Of a stretch of 64,000 nucleotides of DNA, positions 12,706 through 23,218 are shown piece by piece. This DNA is from Epiperipatus broadwayi (lineage: Eukaryota; Onychophora; Udeonychophora; Euonychophora; Peripatidae), in NCBI GenBank assembly GCA_028023455.1, contig JAQFVV010012575.1:188001-252000 (forward strand), in the 5' to 3' direction. Under the pieces are notes generated by a model that ran no database searches, was not told the origin of the DNA, and worked only from the letters and a program-made list of their open reading frames with translations. Numbering within the stretch: the first letter of the stretch is position 1; each line of letters opens with the position of its first letter. Made by a program: the position numbers and the translations under genes.

Positions 12706-12740
12706 AAATTCTATGCAAATGAGTCATTTGCATAGAATTT
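12706..12740. promoter_or_regulatory. 35-nt perfect palindrome with octamer and AP-1-like sites
   Basis: Two 17-nt arms are exact reverse complements around a single central G at 12723. Each arm holds the octamer ATGCAAAT (12713-12720 on +, 12726-12733 on -), and the centre reads TGAGTCA, the classic AP-1 site. It lies about 226 bp upstream of the left LTR. Binding by POU or bZIP factors is only an inference from motif identity. Confidence 0.35.
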
Positions 12741-13378
12741 GCATCATAATTTAGACAAACGTAAAGTATAAATCTACAGGTTATTACTTGATTATAAAAT
12801 ATATCCCAAGCAAATAAACCCAAACAAACAGAGGTTCTAGATTAAATAAAAGTTTTTAAAAAATAGGGACAAGCTCCCATCCTAATATTAAAAGTAGCTC
12901 CATAATTTAAAAGTTTTAGGATCAAATAAATTGAATAAAATGGGAAAAACTAAGTTTATATATATTGAACCTGATTGAAATCCGATGAAGTTTTTAATTT
13001 TCAGTAAGTTTAATTTTTGTTAAATCTTATTTAATGTTTACAATTTTATTATTTAAAAAAGAATACGTGTATCAAAATACACAAGCATTTATATGTAAAA
13101 CGGATCATTTTAAAGTTTATCGATTTATTTTAAAATAGTATTCATATAACGCTTGTTTTTACTTTAAATCAATTAATTAAAAAACAAGCAACCTAGCTAA
13201 TTACATTCCTGTGGCTTTTATTTTAAAAAGCGGAGATTTGATTTTTATGTAGTTGTTTTCGTTTCAATAATCCCTGGGTAGAATTCTTAGATAGATTGAG
13301 TGGGAGATTAATATTTGCCCTGCCTTAGGCGTAGAAATTGGACAACAAGGAAAGTGTTTCGTGGGAAATGGAGCGAGA

Positions 13379-13386
13379 TATAAATA
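13379..13386 (+). promoter_or_regulatory. TATA box of left LTR
   Basis: TATAAATA is conserved in the same relative place in the right LTR (17124-17131). It probably marks the end of U3 and start of transcription shortly downstream. Confidence 0.5.
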
Positions 13387-14875
13387 ACCCCGAAAATTTG
13401 GAGAGTTAGTTAATTGATGATTCGTAACTAGACAAGCTGTTTCTCAAGTGAAAGTTTATATCAGTGCGGACATTTAAATTCTTAAAGGACATAAGCTGTT
13501 ATTAAATACTTTTGCTTGCAACAAGATGAAAAATTCTATACATGTTATCACCACCCGAATGGCTTGCTAACTCAACAAAAGATGGATCCCTGACTTCCAA
13601 GTTTGCTCCAGTAATGCCTTAAACACCTAAAAGAAGCTGGAACCTCTTTACATCTACCTTGCTGTCTAAAGACCTGAAAATGAACTAAAATAATAGTGCG
13701 CACTCTATGTGAACATTGCTTTTACCGAAAGGTAACTATTTTCATTTTTATTCTTCCCAGGGTAAATTAATTCTCATTAAATCTCCGCTCAGTCTAATCA
13801 TAAATATGTATTCATAAGCTTAAGTAATTTATATAGCCTCATATTTAATATTTGCTGTGTTTTCTAATATTTTGTAGTGTGTCTTGGAATCTTAGTTTTA
13901 AGGTTCCAAGTTGCTTTCAGTTTTTGTTTATTGGAGAGTGACGAGTGAGTTTTCCATTTTTATGTAAGACTTTTATCAATGCTTTGGCAGTCATGCCTTT
14001 TAAATGCTTACCTGTAATTATGTTAATATTCAATAATTAATTTTAAACTTTATGTTTGCCCTATTGCCAAACCTCCAAAATCTTTTGGCTGACGACTTTA
14101 TTGTCTAATTTTCTGCAGGTGGGGATTTCATTTCTTATATCTCTGAAGGCGGAAATTAGAATTGTTTTTCTTCGTAATTTTATAAGTCTTTAGCAGGAAG
14201 ATAAAATTTATCCATTTTTAAATTACAGGTGAGCCGTACTTTTGTTCTGCTAAAGTATTTAAACTTTTAATATTTTCGGACTCCTGTGCACTCTCCGATA
14301 GATTTCTTTTTGTATTTATTATGTGTGCTTTAAATTTATCAGAGCGTGTACTCAGAATTTGTTTGTAAGTTTATTTTTTTTAAATGCTGGGGCAGTCGTA
14401 ACTGTTTTTCTAATTATTTACTTGTCCCTTATCGAGACCTTTAATTATTAATTTTAAAGTAATTTTCGCCAAATGTTTGTCTGGGATTCACCAGTTTTAA
14501 TTGTTTTACTTCCTTTCAATCTTATTTTTTGGTTGTTCTTGAGGTGGATCAATCACCATTATTTTAAACGTAGTAATAGGTGCAGTTCATACCAATATAA
14601 GGACATTCGAGGTCTGACCATGTTTAGATCTCGAAAAGCTCATCAGCACTGGTTTCTTTGATCTATTTCAAGGACGTATTGCCTGAGTATCTGAAAGTGA
14701 GAACCAATGTTTGGATGAATCCTCTGCTGAATGAAATTTACTTCTTCCCTTTATAATTCGTTTATTAGAAGATCAGTCGGTCTGTCATAGCTTTGCCATA
14801 GTATTTCTGGTACATGCCTGAGTTAACTCCATTTATTGTGTCATAAACTTATACTTAATAATTTATTTTTCTCAT

Positions 14876-14881
14876 AATAAA
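14876..14881 (+). promoter_or_regulatory. Polyadenylation signal of left LTR
   Basis: AATAAA is conserved in the right LTR (18621-18626), consistent with 3' end formation at the R/U5 border. Confidence 0.4.
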
Positions 14882-15712
14882 ATTTTATTAAATATGTTTA
14901 AACTTAATTTGGCTGACGTTTGTCTTTGTGCTTTTGTCTCAATTGTCTAAACAATTTAAGATCTCTTGTTTCTCCCTGAATCTAGTCGGCACAAACCATC
15001 ATCATCATGTATTCTGATCACAGTAAACAAATTTTCCAGACACGTAGTGGTCTGGTGGCGCCCTCTGTATCAGAATAGATTGATAGATGAAATTAAAAGC
15101 TTTCGTCTGCCACATAATAAGAAATTTTAGCACAACCAATGTAAGGCTTCGAGTTTTCAAACCCATGTGAGATTTTGTTTAGACAATTGAGAAAGATTTC
15201 AGGTATAAGAGGCAAGATTTAGTAGGTGGAGGTTCGGTTTTGTTAATTATTGCATGTATTTTGGAGCAGTTTGGTAGAATGGGGTTCGTATTCCTTTTAA
15301 TGAAATAATTTAGAAACTTAGAAAGCATATTTTCAAAAAGTCTGTCGGAGTAATTTTATTTGGAGAGTTAAATATAGTTCGTCTTTCTTTTATATGAAAT
15401 AAATTATAAACAGTAAAAAGAGTATTTTCTAAAAAGTCTGTCTGAGTTAATTTTTTTGAAAAGTTAAACATAGTTCGTCTTCTTTTTATATGAAATAGCT
15501 TAGAAACAATAAATAGTAAATAGCATTTCTTTTAGATGAAAATCTTTCAGAGTTAATTTTTCAAATTTAAAAGTGTTTAAAAATAATAAATAATATGGTT
15601 CGTCTTTGTTATGAAATAATTTATAGAAAACAGTAAATAGCATTTTATTTGCTTTTAGATTTTTAGATTTTTTTTTAAGAAGTTAGTATTGCAAATTTAG
15701 TCTGGTGCGAAA

Positions 15713-16288
15713 ATGGGAATAGTTGAAAAAAAAGAGTCAGAGGTCAGGTTGATGATGAAGATGATGATAGAAATGAAGGAAGAACTTAGTGAAATCAAGC
15801 AGGACCAGCGATAAATGATTAGAGAAATGAGGGGTGAAATAACGGGAAGAGTAGAAGAAACTCAGGAAGTAGAAAAAGAGAGTTGAGAAGTAGAAAAAGT
15901 AGACATTATAAAAGATATAGAAATTAAGGTAACACAGGATAGTGTTAAGACAGAGAAGGTGGAAATAAAGTTAGAAATAAGCACAGATGGGTTACAAGTA
16001 GAAAGTGTGGTGGAAAATTTAGTAAATGTAAATAAAGCAATAGAAGAAAGTTATAAGGTAAAAACAGAAAAGCAGGTAGAAGTGTCTCCGTGTGAAACTA
16101 AAAATAAATTGGTTTCAATAACTGTTTGTGTTGAATATGAGTTTGAAAAGAAGAAAAGAATTAATAAAAAGATTAAGAAATATGATTTAAAGGTTGAAAT
16201 GGAAGCCATATACAGAAGGATCTTGGGGCAAACAGTCAAAAAGTTCGTAGACGATAAATTCTTTCCATATACTAATGCTGTAGTATGA
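15713..16288 (+). pseudogene. Gag-like ORF, broken by two stops
   Basis: One reading frame runs from an ATG at 15713 to the TGA at 16286-16288, interrupted only by TAA at 15812-15814 and TGA at 15884-15886. The product is about 190 codons, very rich in K, E, V and I, with a coiled-coil-like opening (repeated EMKEEL, EIKQ patterns) resembling the N-terminal part of some retrotransposon Gag proteins. Both stops are one transition from CAA or CGA codons. A degenerate zinc knuckle follows in another frame. The longest unbroken part is 15959-16288, which lacks an ATG. I recognise no other conserved Gag domain, so the assignment rests on composition and position between LTRs. Confidence 0.55.
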
Positions 16289-16320
16289 GTAGTAAAAGGG
16301 GACACTTAGTAGAAAGGTGT
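16279..16320 (+). pseudogene. Degenerate CCHC zinc knuckle of Gag
   Basis: Translated from 16279, the 14 codons fit C-x2-(C)-x4-H-x4-C: Cys at 1, Ser at the second Cys position (AGT, one base from TGT), His at 9 and Cys at 14, with GHLVERC as the end. This spacing is that of retroviral-type nucleocapsid knuckles. The frame differs from the upstream gag-like ORF, implying a frameshift near its end. Confidence 0.5.
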
Positions 16321-16707
16321 TTTGCTTGGCAAAACAGTTTTCCGCCGTTATATAAAATAGAAAACAAAATAGAATGTGAAAAAGACGAGGAAATTTTATA
16401 AGCTAAGAAAAGGCAAGAGGGTGAAAGTAGGTCATTTCAGTAAGTTAGTAAAAGAACCGCCGGACAAAAGTAAAGGGTTCAGCTTTTAGTAATCGGACGG
16501 ATTGTTTTTAATAAAAAAAAAAAAAAAAAGGATTTTGTTATCGGATTATGAAAGTGGAAAATGTTTAAAATGAAATATTGTTTTGTTTTTCATGAGTGCG
16601 AGGCAAATGTTCAGCCGAATTTCTAAAAATGTTTTTAAAACGTTTATAGTTTAAAAAAAAAAAAAAAGTTACAGGAATGTTTTTTTTTGATCACGTTTTG
16701 AGGCAGT

Positions 16708-18859
16708 TGAACCTGATTGAAATCCGATGAAGTTTTTAATTTTCACTAAACTTAATTTTTGTTAAATCTTATTTAATGTTTAAAATTTTATTATTATTTA
16801 AAAAAGAATACGTCTATCAAAATACACAAGCATTTATATGTAAAACGGATCATTTTAAAGTTTATCAATTTATTTTAAAATAGTTTTCATTTACCACTTG
16901 TTTTTACTTTAAATCAATTAATTAAAAAACAAGCAACCTAGATAATTACATTCCTGTGGCTTTTATTTTAAAGAGCGGACATTTGATTTTTATGTAGTTG
17001 TTTTCGTTTGAATAATCCCTGGATAGAATTCTTAGATAGATTGAGCAGGAGATTAATATTTGCCCTGCCTTAGGCATAGAAATTGAACAACAAGGAAAGT
17101 ATTTCGCGGGAAATGGAGTGAGATATAAATAACCCCAAAAATTTGGAGAGTTAGTTAATTGATGATTCATAACTAGACAAGCTGTTTCTCAAGTGAAAGT
17201 TTATATCAGTGCGGACATTTAAATTCTTAAAGGACATCAGCTGTTATTAAATATTTTTGCTTGCAACAAGATGAAAAATTCTATACGTGTTATCACCACC
17301 TGAATGGCTTGCTAACTCAACAAAAGATGGATCCCTGACTTCCAAGTTTGCTCCAGTAATGCCTTAAACACCTAAAAGAAGCCGGAACCTCTTTACATTT
17401 ACCTTGCTGTCTAAAGACCTGAAAATGAACTAAAATAATAGTGCGCAATCTACGTGAACATTGCTTTTACCGAAAGGTAACTATTTTCGTTTTTATTCTT
17501 CCCAGGGTAAATTAATTCTCATTAAATCTCCGCTCAGTCTAACCATAAATATGTATTCATAAGCTTAAGTAATTTATATAGCCTCATATTTAATATTTGC
17601 TGTGTTTTCTAATATTTTGTAGTGTGTCTTGGAATCTTAGTTTTAAGGTTCCAAGTTGTTTTCAATTTTTGTTTATTGGAGAGTGACGAGTGAGTTTTCT
17701 ATTTTTATGTAAGACTTTTATAAATGCTTTGGCAGTCATGCCTTTTAAATGCTTACCTTTAATTATGTTAATATTCAATAATTAATTTTAAACTTTATGT
17801 TTGCCCTATTGCTAAACCTCCAAAATCTTTTGGCTGACGACTTTATTGTCTAATTTTCCACAGGTGGGGATTTCGTTTCTTATATCTCTGAAGGTGGAAG
17901 TTAGAATTGTTTTTCTTCGTAATTTTATAAGTCTTTAGCAGGAAGATAAAATTTATCCATTTTTAAATTACAGGTGAGCCTTACTTTTGTTCTGCTAAAG
18001 TATTTAAACTTTTAATATTTTCATACTCCTGTGTACTCTCCGATAGATTTCTTTTTGTATTTATTATGTGTGCTTTAAATTTATCAGAGCGTGTTCTCAG
18101 AATTTGTTTATAAATTTATTTTCTTTAAATGCTGGGGCAGATGTAACTGTTTTTCTAATTATTTACTTGTCCCTTATTGAGACCGTTAATTATTACTTTT
18201 AAAGTAATTTTCGCCAATTGTTTGACTGGGATTCACCAGTTTTAATTGTTTTACTTCCTTTCAATCTTATTTTTTGGTTGTTCTTGAGGTGGATCAATCA
18301 CCATTATTTTAAATGTAGTAATAGGTGCAGTTTATACCGATATAAGGACATTCGAGGTCTGACCATGTTTAGATCTCGAAAAGCTCATCGGCACTGGTTT
18401 CTTTGATCTATTTCAAGGACGTATTGCTTGAGTATCTGAAAGTGAGAACCAATGTTTGGATGAATCCTCTGCTAAATGAAATTTACTTCCTCCCTTTATA
18501 ATTAGTTTATTAGAAGATCAGTCGGTCTGTCATAGCTTTGCCTTAGTATTTCTGGTACATGCCTGAGTTAACCCCATTTATTGTGTCATAAACTTATACT
18601 TAATAATTTATTTTTCTCATAATAAAATTTTATTAAATATGTTTAAACTTAATTTGGCTGACATTTGTCTTTGTGCTTTTGTCTCAATTGTCTAAACAAT
18701 TTAAGATCTCTTGTTTTTCCCTGAGTCTAGTCAGCGCAAACCATCATCATCATCTATTCTGATCACAGTAAACAAATTTTCCAGACAGGTAGTGGTCTGG
18801 TGGCGCCCTCTGTATCAGAATAGATTGATAGACGAAATTAAAAGCTTTTGTCCGGCACA
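16708..18859 (+). repeat. Right LTR
   Basis: 2152 bp, colinear with the left LTR. It carries the equivalent TATA box (17124-17131) and AATAAA (18621-18626). Many differences from the left copy are C/T or G/A exchanges, several at CpG sites. The ATG that begins the 62-codon frame of the left LTR is TTG here. Confidence 0.85.
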
Positions 18860-18865
18860 ATATAT

Positions 18866-19340
18866 TGTAATGGAATAAATATGTGGACCATGAAAGAATG
18901 GTCCTGGTTTGATAATACCTGCAAATTGTGGCACCATTTGTAGCAGAATAAAAATGAAGTTATGTTCTTTTTTTAATGCCTCCCAGATTTGGGAGTCATT
19001 TGTAACTGAATAACTATAATGACCATGGGAAATGAAAACATTAATATAATTGGAATGAAAATATAGCCCAATCATTGGTCATCATTTTCAACTGAATAAA
19101 AATATACCCTGAAGTTGAATGTCATTTATAACAGAATAAAATTATGGGTCATAATGTATCATGAATCATAGACTAATTAATGATCACCATTTATAACAAT
19201 AAAAATATGAATCAAATAAGAACAATCTTAATTTAATAATTTCAATGAATTGTAATGTAATTTGTAATAGGATAAAAATAATAAACTAAGTTAAAGTGAA
19301 TATCAATCAATGAATAACAATCTAACACTTAAGTTAATAA
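18866..19340. other. AT-rich sequence with short irregular repeats
   Basis: Phrases such as gtcatttgtaa.tgaataa and tttataacagaataaaa recur at roughly 60-70 bp spacing between about 18900 and 19290, suggesting a degenerate tandem array. No gene is seen. Confidence 0.4.
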
Positions 19341-19766
19341 AACAATGATAAAAATCATCTAAATGCTATTCAAACGAATTGGTTTCTGCATTACAGGAGA
19401 TTCTTTAGGAAAATAGATCCATCATGTCATAACTGCCAGAGATCCACAGAAACCTTCGATCACATAATATACGAATGCACAGTGTTTTGCAAAATCAGAA
19501 CATTCATAGCACAGAACTGTCATATTGTCCTGGACAGAATCCTAGACATCAAAAGCTGTATTCTGTCTAGGGATTTTGTAATTTCTCGGCTTTCCATTTT
19601 TATCACATATTCCACCTGGATTGCCAGGTGCAAGAACAAGTTCACCATTCCACATCCTAACACTGAAGACATCTTCATCTCAAAGTTAAAGGAAATCCAC
19701 CTTAAGGACTATCCTATCTCATCCAGATTCCTGTATGACAATACATGGAGACTAATTATGCTGTAA
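19341..19766 (+). pseudogene. LINE C-terminal fragment with CCHC zinc motif
   Basis: An open frame entering near 19341 gives HYRRFFRKIDPSCHNC followed by a Cys-x2-Cys-x8-His-x4-Cys motif, then a helical region ending at the TAA at 19764-19766. This is the layout of the C-terminal end of many LINE ORF2 proteins, after the RT domain. No RT motifs precede it, so the copy is 5'-truncated. The 3' part has no stop until its natural-looking end, which suggests a younger copy than the other LINEs here. Confidence 0.6.
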
Positions 19767-19769
19767 TGT

Positions 19770-20640
19770 CCAGCTCTCCGCGGGCAACAGATGACTCACT
19801 GGAACTCACCTGAGCTTGCATACATAGCTGCACTCTATTAACACTTGTATCATAATTTCATATGCTATTCAATAGTTATTTATAATAAACAATGATAAAA
19901 ATCTTTGTTGTAACCTTATAGATTCCAATAGCATTTAGAACAGTTAGAAAACAAATAAAACATTACTTCAAGCTATCCTAAAATATAAGCATTATTTGTA
20001 ATAGATTAAAGGTAAAACAATAAAACAAATTATCACTATCTTATAAATAGCAGTATATGGCTATTATATAAATTCCTTATAAGAGAATGAAAATAATGAC
20101 AAAGAATTACACAAATACCCTTTAATATTCCTCATGAATCAATATACTGTTCGTAATAATATAAATTTCTATCAAAAGTCAAAAATTATTTCTATTTCTG
20201 TTTAAATGAAATAATTCATGGATGGATGAAATATTAATCTTAATATGTCCTACAAATTTGCAATATTAATGATGTCTAATTAAATATATGACTCAATTAT
20301 TGATTTCTAATTACAGATAATTAAATAAGTCATTAATTTCTAATTACAAATAAATAAAATAAAAGTACTGCTAACTTAGCCATACTATTTTGTTAATATC
20401 AATATTCTCTTATTAACTAAGTCAATTATGATATGATTAAATAAAACAAAATCAATTAACATAACATATCTTTTCATTTTCACCAACTTAAAATACTATA
20501 AAATATGATCATTCTATTAAATAACTTCAAGATTTTTAATATTCAATTATAACAATGTCTAAAATAAATGATAGATTTCTATTTGATACTTATTCCAACA
20601 ATTGATAAATTGCATCCAATTACTCTTCAGTTTATTAAAG
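19770..20640. other. AT-rich sequence without recognised gene
   Basis: No protein fragment or repeat family is recognised. It probably includes the 3' tail of the LINE fragment just upstream. Confidence 0.45.
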
Positions 20641-20648
20641 TTTTAGAC

Positions 20649-20953
20649 CAGGGGTAGTCAACTTTGTATACCTACTGTCCACTTTTGTATCTCTGTTAGT
20701 AGTAAAATTTTCTAACCACCCACCGATTCCACAGTAATGGTGATTTATAGAGTAGGAAAGTAACTTTATAAAATTTATAAAGCAGAGTTACAGCAAGCTA
20801 AAGCATTATAAATCTTTATGAATTTTTTTTAAAAAGTCAATTAAATCTAAAAAAAAGAAGAAAGTGCTTCAGTGTCGGACAAAATCCCTACCACCCACCA
20901 TGAAGGCTGGAATGCCCACTAGTGAGCAGTAGGGACCAGGTTGACTACCACTG
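20649..20953. mobile_element. hAT-type MITE, 305 bp
   Basis: Ends are inverted: CAGGGGTAGTCAAC at the left and GTTGACTACCACTG at the right, typical of hAT elements beginning CAG. The flanks ttttagac (20641-20648) and ctttacac (20954-20961) match at six of eight positions, consistent with a decayed 8-bp hAT target duplication. Subterminal sequences repeat palindromic blocks such as ccctaccacccacc and ggtaggg-like pieces. It has no coding capacity, so it would need a transposase in trans. Confidence 0.7.
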
Positions 20954-21039
20954 CTTTACACTATAAACAATGAACATTGACAATTGCTCAACAAGCTTTG
21001 TGATAAATGCTTAGCCAGAGAAAGCATTTAAAATATCTC

Positions 21040-21315
21040 TGTCAGGAAATCCCCCCTCCCCAAACCTCTGACCATGGTTTCATGCTTTGGAACTCCTCAG
21101 AGAGATTATAGGGTAGCTTCAGACACTAGATCTAAAAGTATCAACCGAAAGCCAGCATTTATCTAAAAGTTATCTATTGAGTGGAAAATCTGAAAGTTTC
21201 AGACACCTACATGTCTTCAAAACCAGCTATCCAACTCAAATATCTATATGGGGCTGAGAGATCCTCAGCCATACCATTTTACAATTTTACCACATACTGA
21301 AACTCATCTCAAACC
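21040..21315 (-). repeat. Family A repeat fragment
   Basis: Matches the 37020-37415 and 56000-56290 copies: gacactagatctaaaagta, cagcatttat, gtggaaaatctgaaagttt, cagacac..catgtctt, ctatatgggg. It contains the best-preserved HHR of the window on the minus strand (separate entry). It lies about 400 bp past the 3' end of the minus-strand PLE remnant. Confidence 0.65.
21063..21107 (-). ncRNA. Hammerhead ribozyme motif, family A (well preserved)
   Basis: Minus strand. Stem I pairs AATCTCT (21107-21101) with AGAGGTT (21069-21063): seven consecutive pairs with one U-G. Core CTGAGGA at 21100-21094. Stem II (21093-21090 with 21085-21082) has three of four pairs around a CAAA loop. GAA at 21081-21079. 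Stem III is three pairs ACC/GGT around AT (21078-21071). Cleavage triplet GTC ends at 21070. All invariant core residues are present. This is a type I hammerhead with a minimal stem III, as in Penelope-like elements. Confidence 0.75.
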
Positions 21316-21724
21316 TCAGTAGATAGAATATGTAATATAATGAATTAGAAATATATTGCTTAAGAGTAAATAAATTCTAGTCTTAATAACATCTTTGTAA
21401 AATAACATTGAATCTTACAAGTGTCATTGTCCATACTGGCTACCTAAAGTAAGAATTCAAGAAGAAGTTAGAATTGATATCAGTTTTATTTGCTAAGAAT
21501 AATTGGTTGATGTTGTAATGTGAGGTAGTTAAGCAAATCTAATAAAGATGACACTAGAAAATTTACATTGGCTCATATATATATATCACAATAAAAATAA
21601 TAAATATAATGATAATTAACTATTATATACAGTCTTTCAATCTACAGAAGTACTTTCAGTTGATTTCTTAACCTGCCTCAACTGCTGTTAAATTCAAAAA
21701 ACAAAACAGAAACAAACATCATCA

Positions 21725-22740
21725 CCTGGAATCATATGAATCCCAAATTTTGATGTTAGCAGTTTGTCTATTAATTATATTTATTTTATTTCTATTTATT
21801 AAAATTGCCTTCTTAAATTTTCTTTTATTATGGATTCTCTCTTCATGAAGAATCTTAATACTTTCAATATCAAACTTAAAATTTATATTTATATGTCCTT
21901 TCGTGATCCAAGAAAACTGAAGCAGTCATTAAATTTTTACTTTTCACATGGTTGTATAACAATTCATGCTCCTTTAATCTTTTTTCAATATTGCACCTGA
22001 TTCACATATATATGATAACATCCACTCACAAAAAATTTGATATATCACTTTACTTTTCTGCTTGACAGGTATGACATTTTTAGAATTATTCATTAATTTA
22101 TTAACATTATTTGTAATACAAAATGAAACATTAAACACATTCCTATATATATCACATTCTTATATATATCCTTAAAAAATTTCACTTGAGCATTTGAAAT
22201 ATATGAAATAGATATTCATTTTTACTATCAGTCTTCAACTCCTTTAAACCATTATAACTCTATTTAAATTGACCCAAAGTATTGTTAATCTGTTCCATCT
22301 TATAACCAACTTCAAGCATTTCTTTGGCAAATATCTCAATATTTTACAATTTATCACATTGGTAACAGCATAGTTTTTCATTACAAAACAAAAAAGATCT
22401 AAAACTTGCCATCTTATGCATAACTGGTACTTTTGATTTACAATTTATATATCCCATTTTTTTGCAATGGTCTGATTATTAATTTATAACTTAACATACT
22501 ATTATCTCTTGTAACAATTAAATCCAAATACTTAATACTTTTGTTCTGTTCCTTTTCAATAGTCCATTTCAAGCCATTCAAATTATTTAACTCTGCTATA
22601 AGAAAATTTATAGTATTGGTATTTCCACAAACAAAAATATCATTCACATATCTTTTGTAAATTTTAATATCTTTAAAAGAACACATATTTGAAATATTAC
22701 TCTCATATGTAGGCAAAACAAAATTGAACTCAGATTTTTC
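21725..22740 (-). pseudogene. Penelope-like element: RT and GIY-YIG endonuclease remnant
   Basis: Minus strand. An open frame at 22716-22438 gives the RT palm: KRYVNDIFV (residues 21-29; the first Asp of the usual YVDD box is Asn), then EKEQNKSIKYLDLIVTR, the PLE-type sequence after the active site. Further downstream (about 22260-21730), with frameshifts, come SFCITNNVNKL, VIYQIFC and a C-terminal GIY-YIG endonuclease region with KSKNLMTAS, IESIKILHEERIHNKRKFKKAILI and INRQTANI. This domain order, RT then GIY-YIG, defines Penelope-like elements. The N-terminal half is missing: the frame stops near 22740, where the F2 repeat begins. An HHR on the same strand lies upstream at 22815-22858. Confidence 0.8.
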
Positions 22741-22814
22741 AGTCTATTGATCATTCACTCCATCTCAAGCAACCGATACACATGACCACATACATATGAA
22801 AAAGATACATGCTC

Positions 22815-22858
22815 CCCAATATATATATTTCATGCAAAACCATCACTCATCAGATGGG
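22815..22858 (-). ncRNA. Hammerhead motif, F2 left arm
   Basis: Minus strand: CTGATGA at 22853-22847; stem II region of 15 nt with three pairs; GAAA at 22831-22828; stem III ATA/TAT around TA; triplet ATA with A at 22820. Stem I has four consecutive pairs (ACCC with GGGT-type) after a U-U mismatch at the junction. Core intact, stem I slightly damaged. Confidence 0.55.
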
Positions 22859-23174
22859 CCAGATCATAATCTCCCACACATATATACAATCAGTGCTCAA
22901 TTTATATTAAGATAGTGATTCCTCAAACTTTAATGGATCAGCTACAATCTTCTCAACCTTCCAATTATTCAACCGTCCATTTCATTGAAAAATCAATGAT
23001 GGAACCTTCAAAGCCCTTATTGGATTTGATATTGTAGTCATCCCCATGTAGAAAATCTAACCCTCATATTATTGGACCATTATGTGTCTATACATATCAA
23101 TAGTACAGGGATAGACTGAACTTTTACTAAGATAGAATGTAAATTGTATATATGTGTGGAAGATTATGATCTGG

Positions 23175-23218
23175 TCCAACTGATGAGTGTTGGTTCTGCA
23201 TGAAATATTTATATTGGG
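23175..23218 (+). ncRNA. Hammerhead ribozyme motif, F2 right arm
   Basis: Plus strand: stem I TCCAA (23175-23179) with TTGGG (23214-23218), five pairs with one U-G. Core CTGATGA at 23180-23186. Stem II GTGT/GCAT (23187-23190 with 23198-23201), four pairs with two wobbles. GAA at 23202-23204. Stem III ATA/TAT around TT (23205-23212). Cleavage triplet ATA with A at 23213, allowed by the NUH rule. All invariant core residues are present. Confidence 0.68.

Larger units (their letters stand above)
12966..15114 (+). repeat. Left LTR
   Basis: Starts TG and ends CA. It contains a TATA box (TATAAATA, 13379-13386) about 410 bp in and a polyadenylation signal (AATAAA, 14876-14881) near the 3' end. A 62-codon open frame at 14473-14661 recurs in the other LTR but shows no sign of selection. 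The LTR is unusually long relative to the interior. Confidence 0.85.
12966..18859 (+). mobile_element. Complete non-autonomous LTR retrotransposon
   Basis: Two direct repeats of 2149 bp (12966-15114) and 2152 bp (16708-18859) flank only 1593 bp of internal DNA. Both begin TGAACCTGATTG and end in ...CACA. The flanks repeat atatat (12960-12965 and 18860-18865), a plausible 4-6 bp target duplication, though in low-complexity sequence. The LTRs differ by about 2-5 positions per 100 in the segments I aligned, so the insertion is not recent. The interior has a broken gag-like ORF and no protease, RT, RNase H or integrase. I could not recognise a standard tRNA primer-binding site after the left LTR or a clean polypurine tract before the right one. 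The superfamily is undetermined; a gypsy-like origin is a guess. Confidence 0.85.

Noticed and set aside
15055-15070. TGGCGCC-type sequence resembling a lysine-tRNA primer-binding site
   Set aside because: It lies inside the LTR, about 50 bp before its end, and is present in both LTRs, so it cannot be the primer-binding site that must follow the left LTR.
14473-18406. 62-codon open frame present in both LTRs (14473-14661 and 18218-18406)
   Set aside because: The ATG of the first copy is TTG in the second, and about five of 62 residues differ for few nucleotide changes. There is no sign of protein-level selection.
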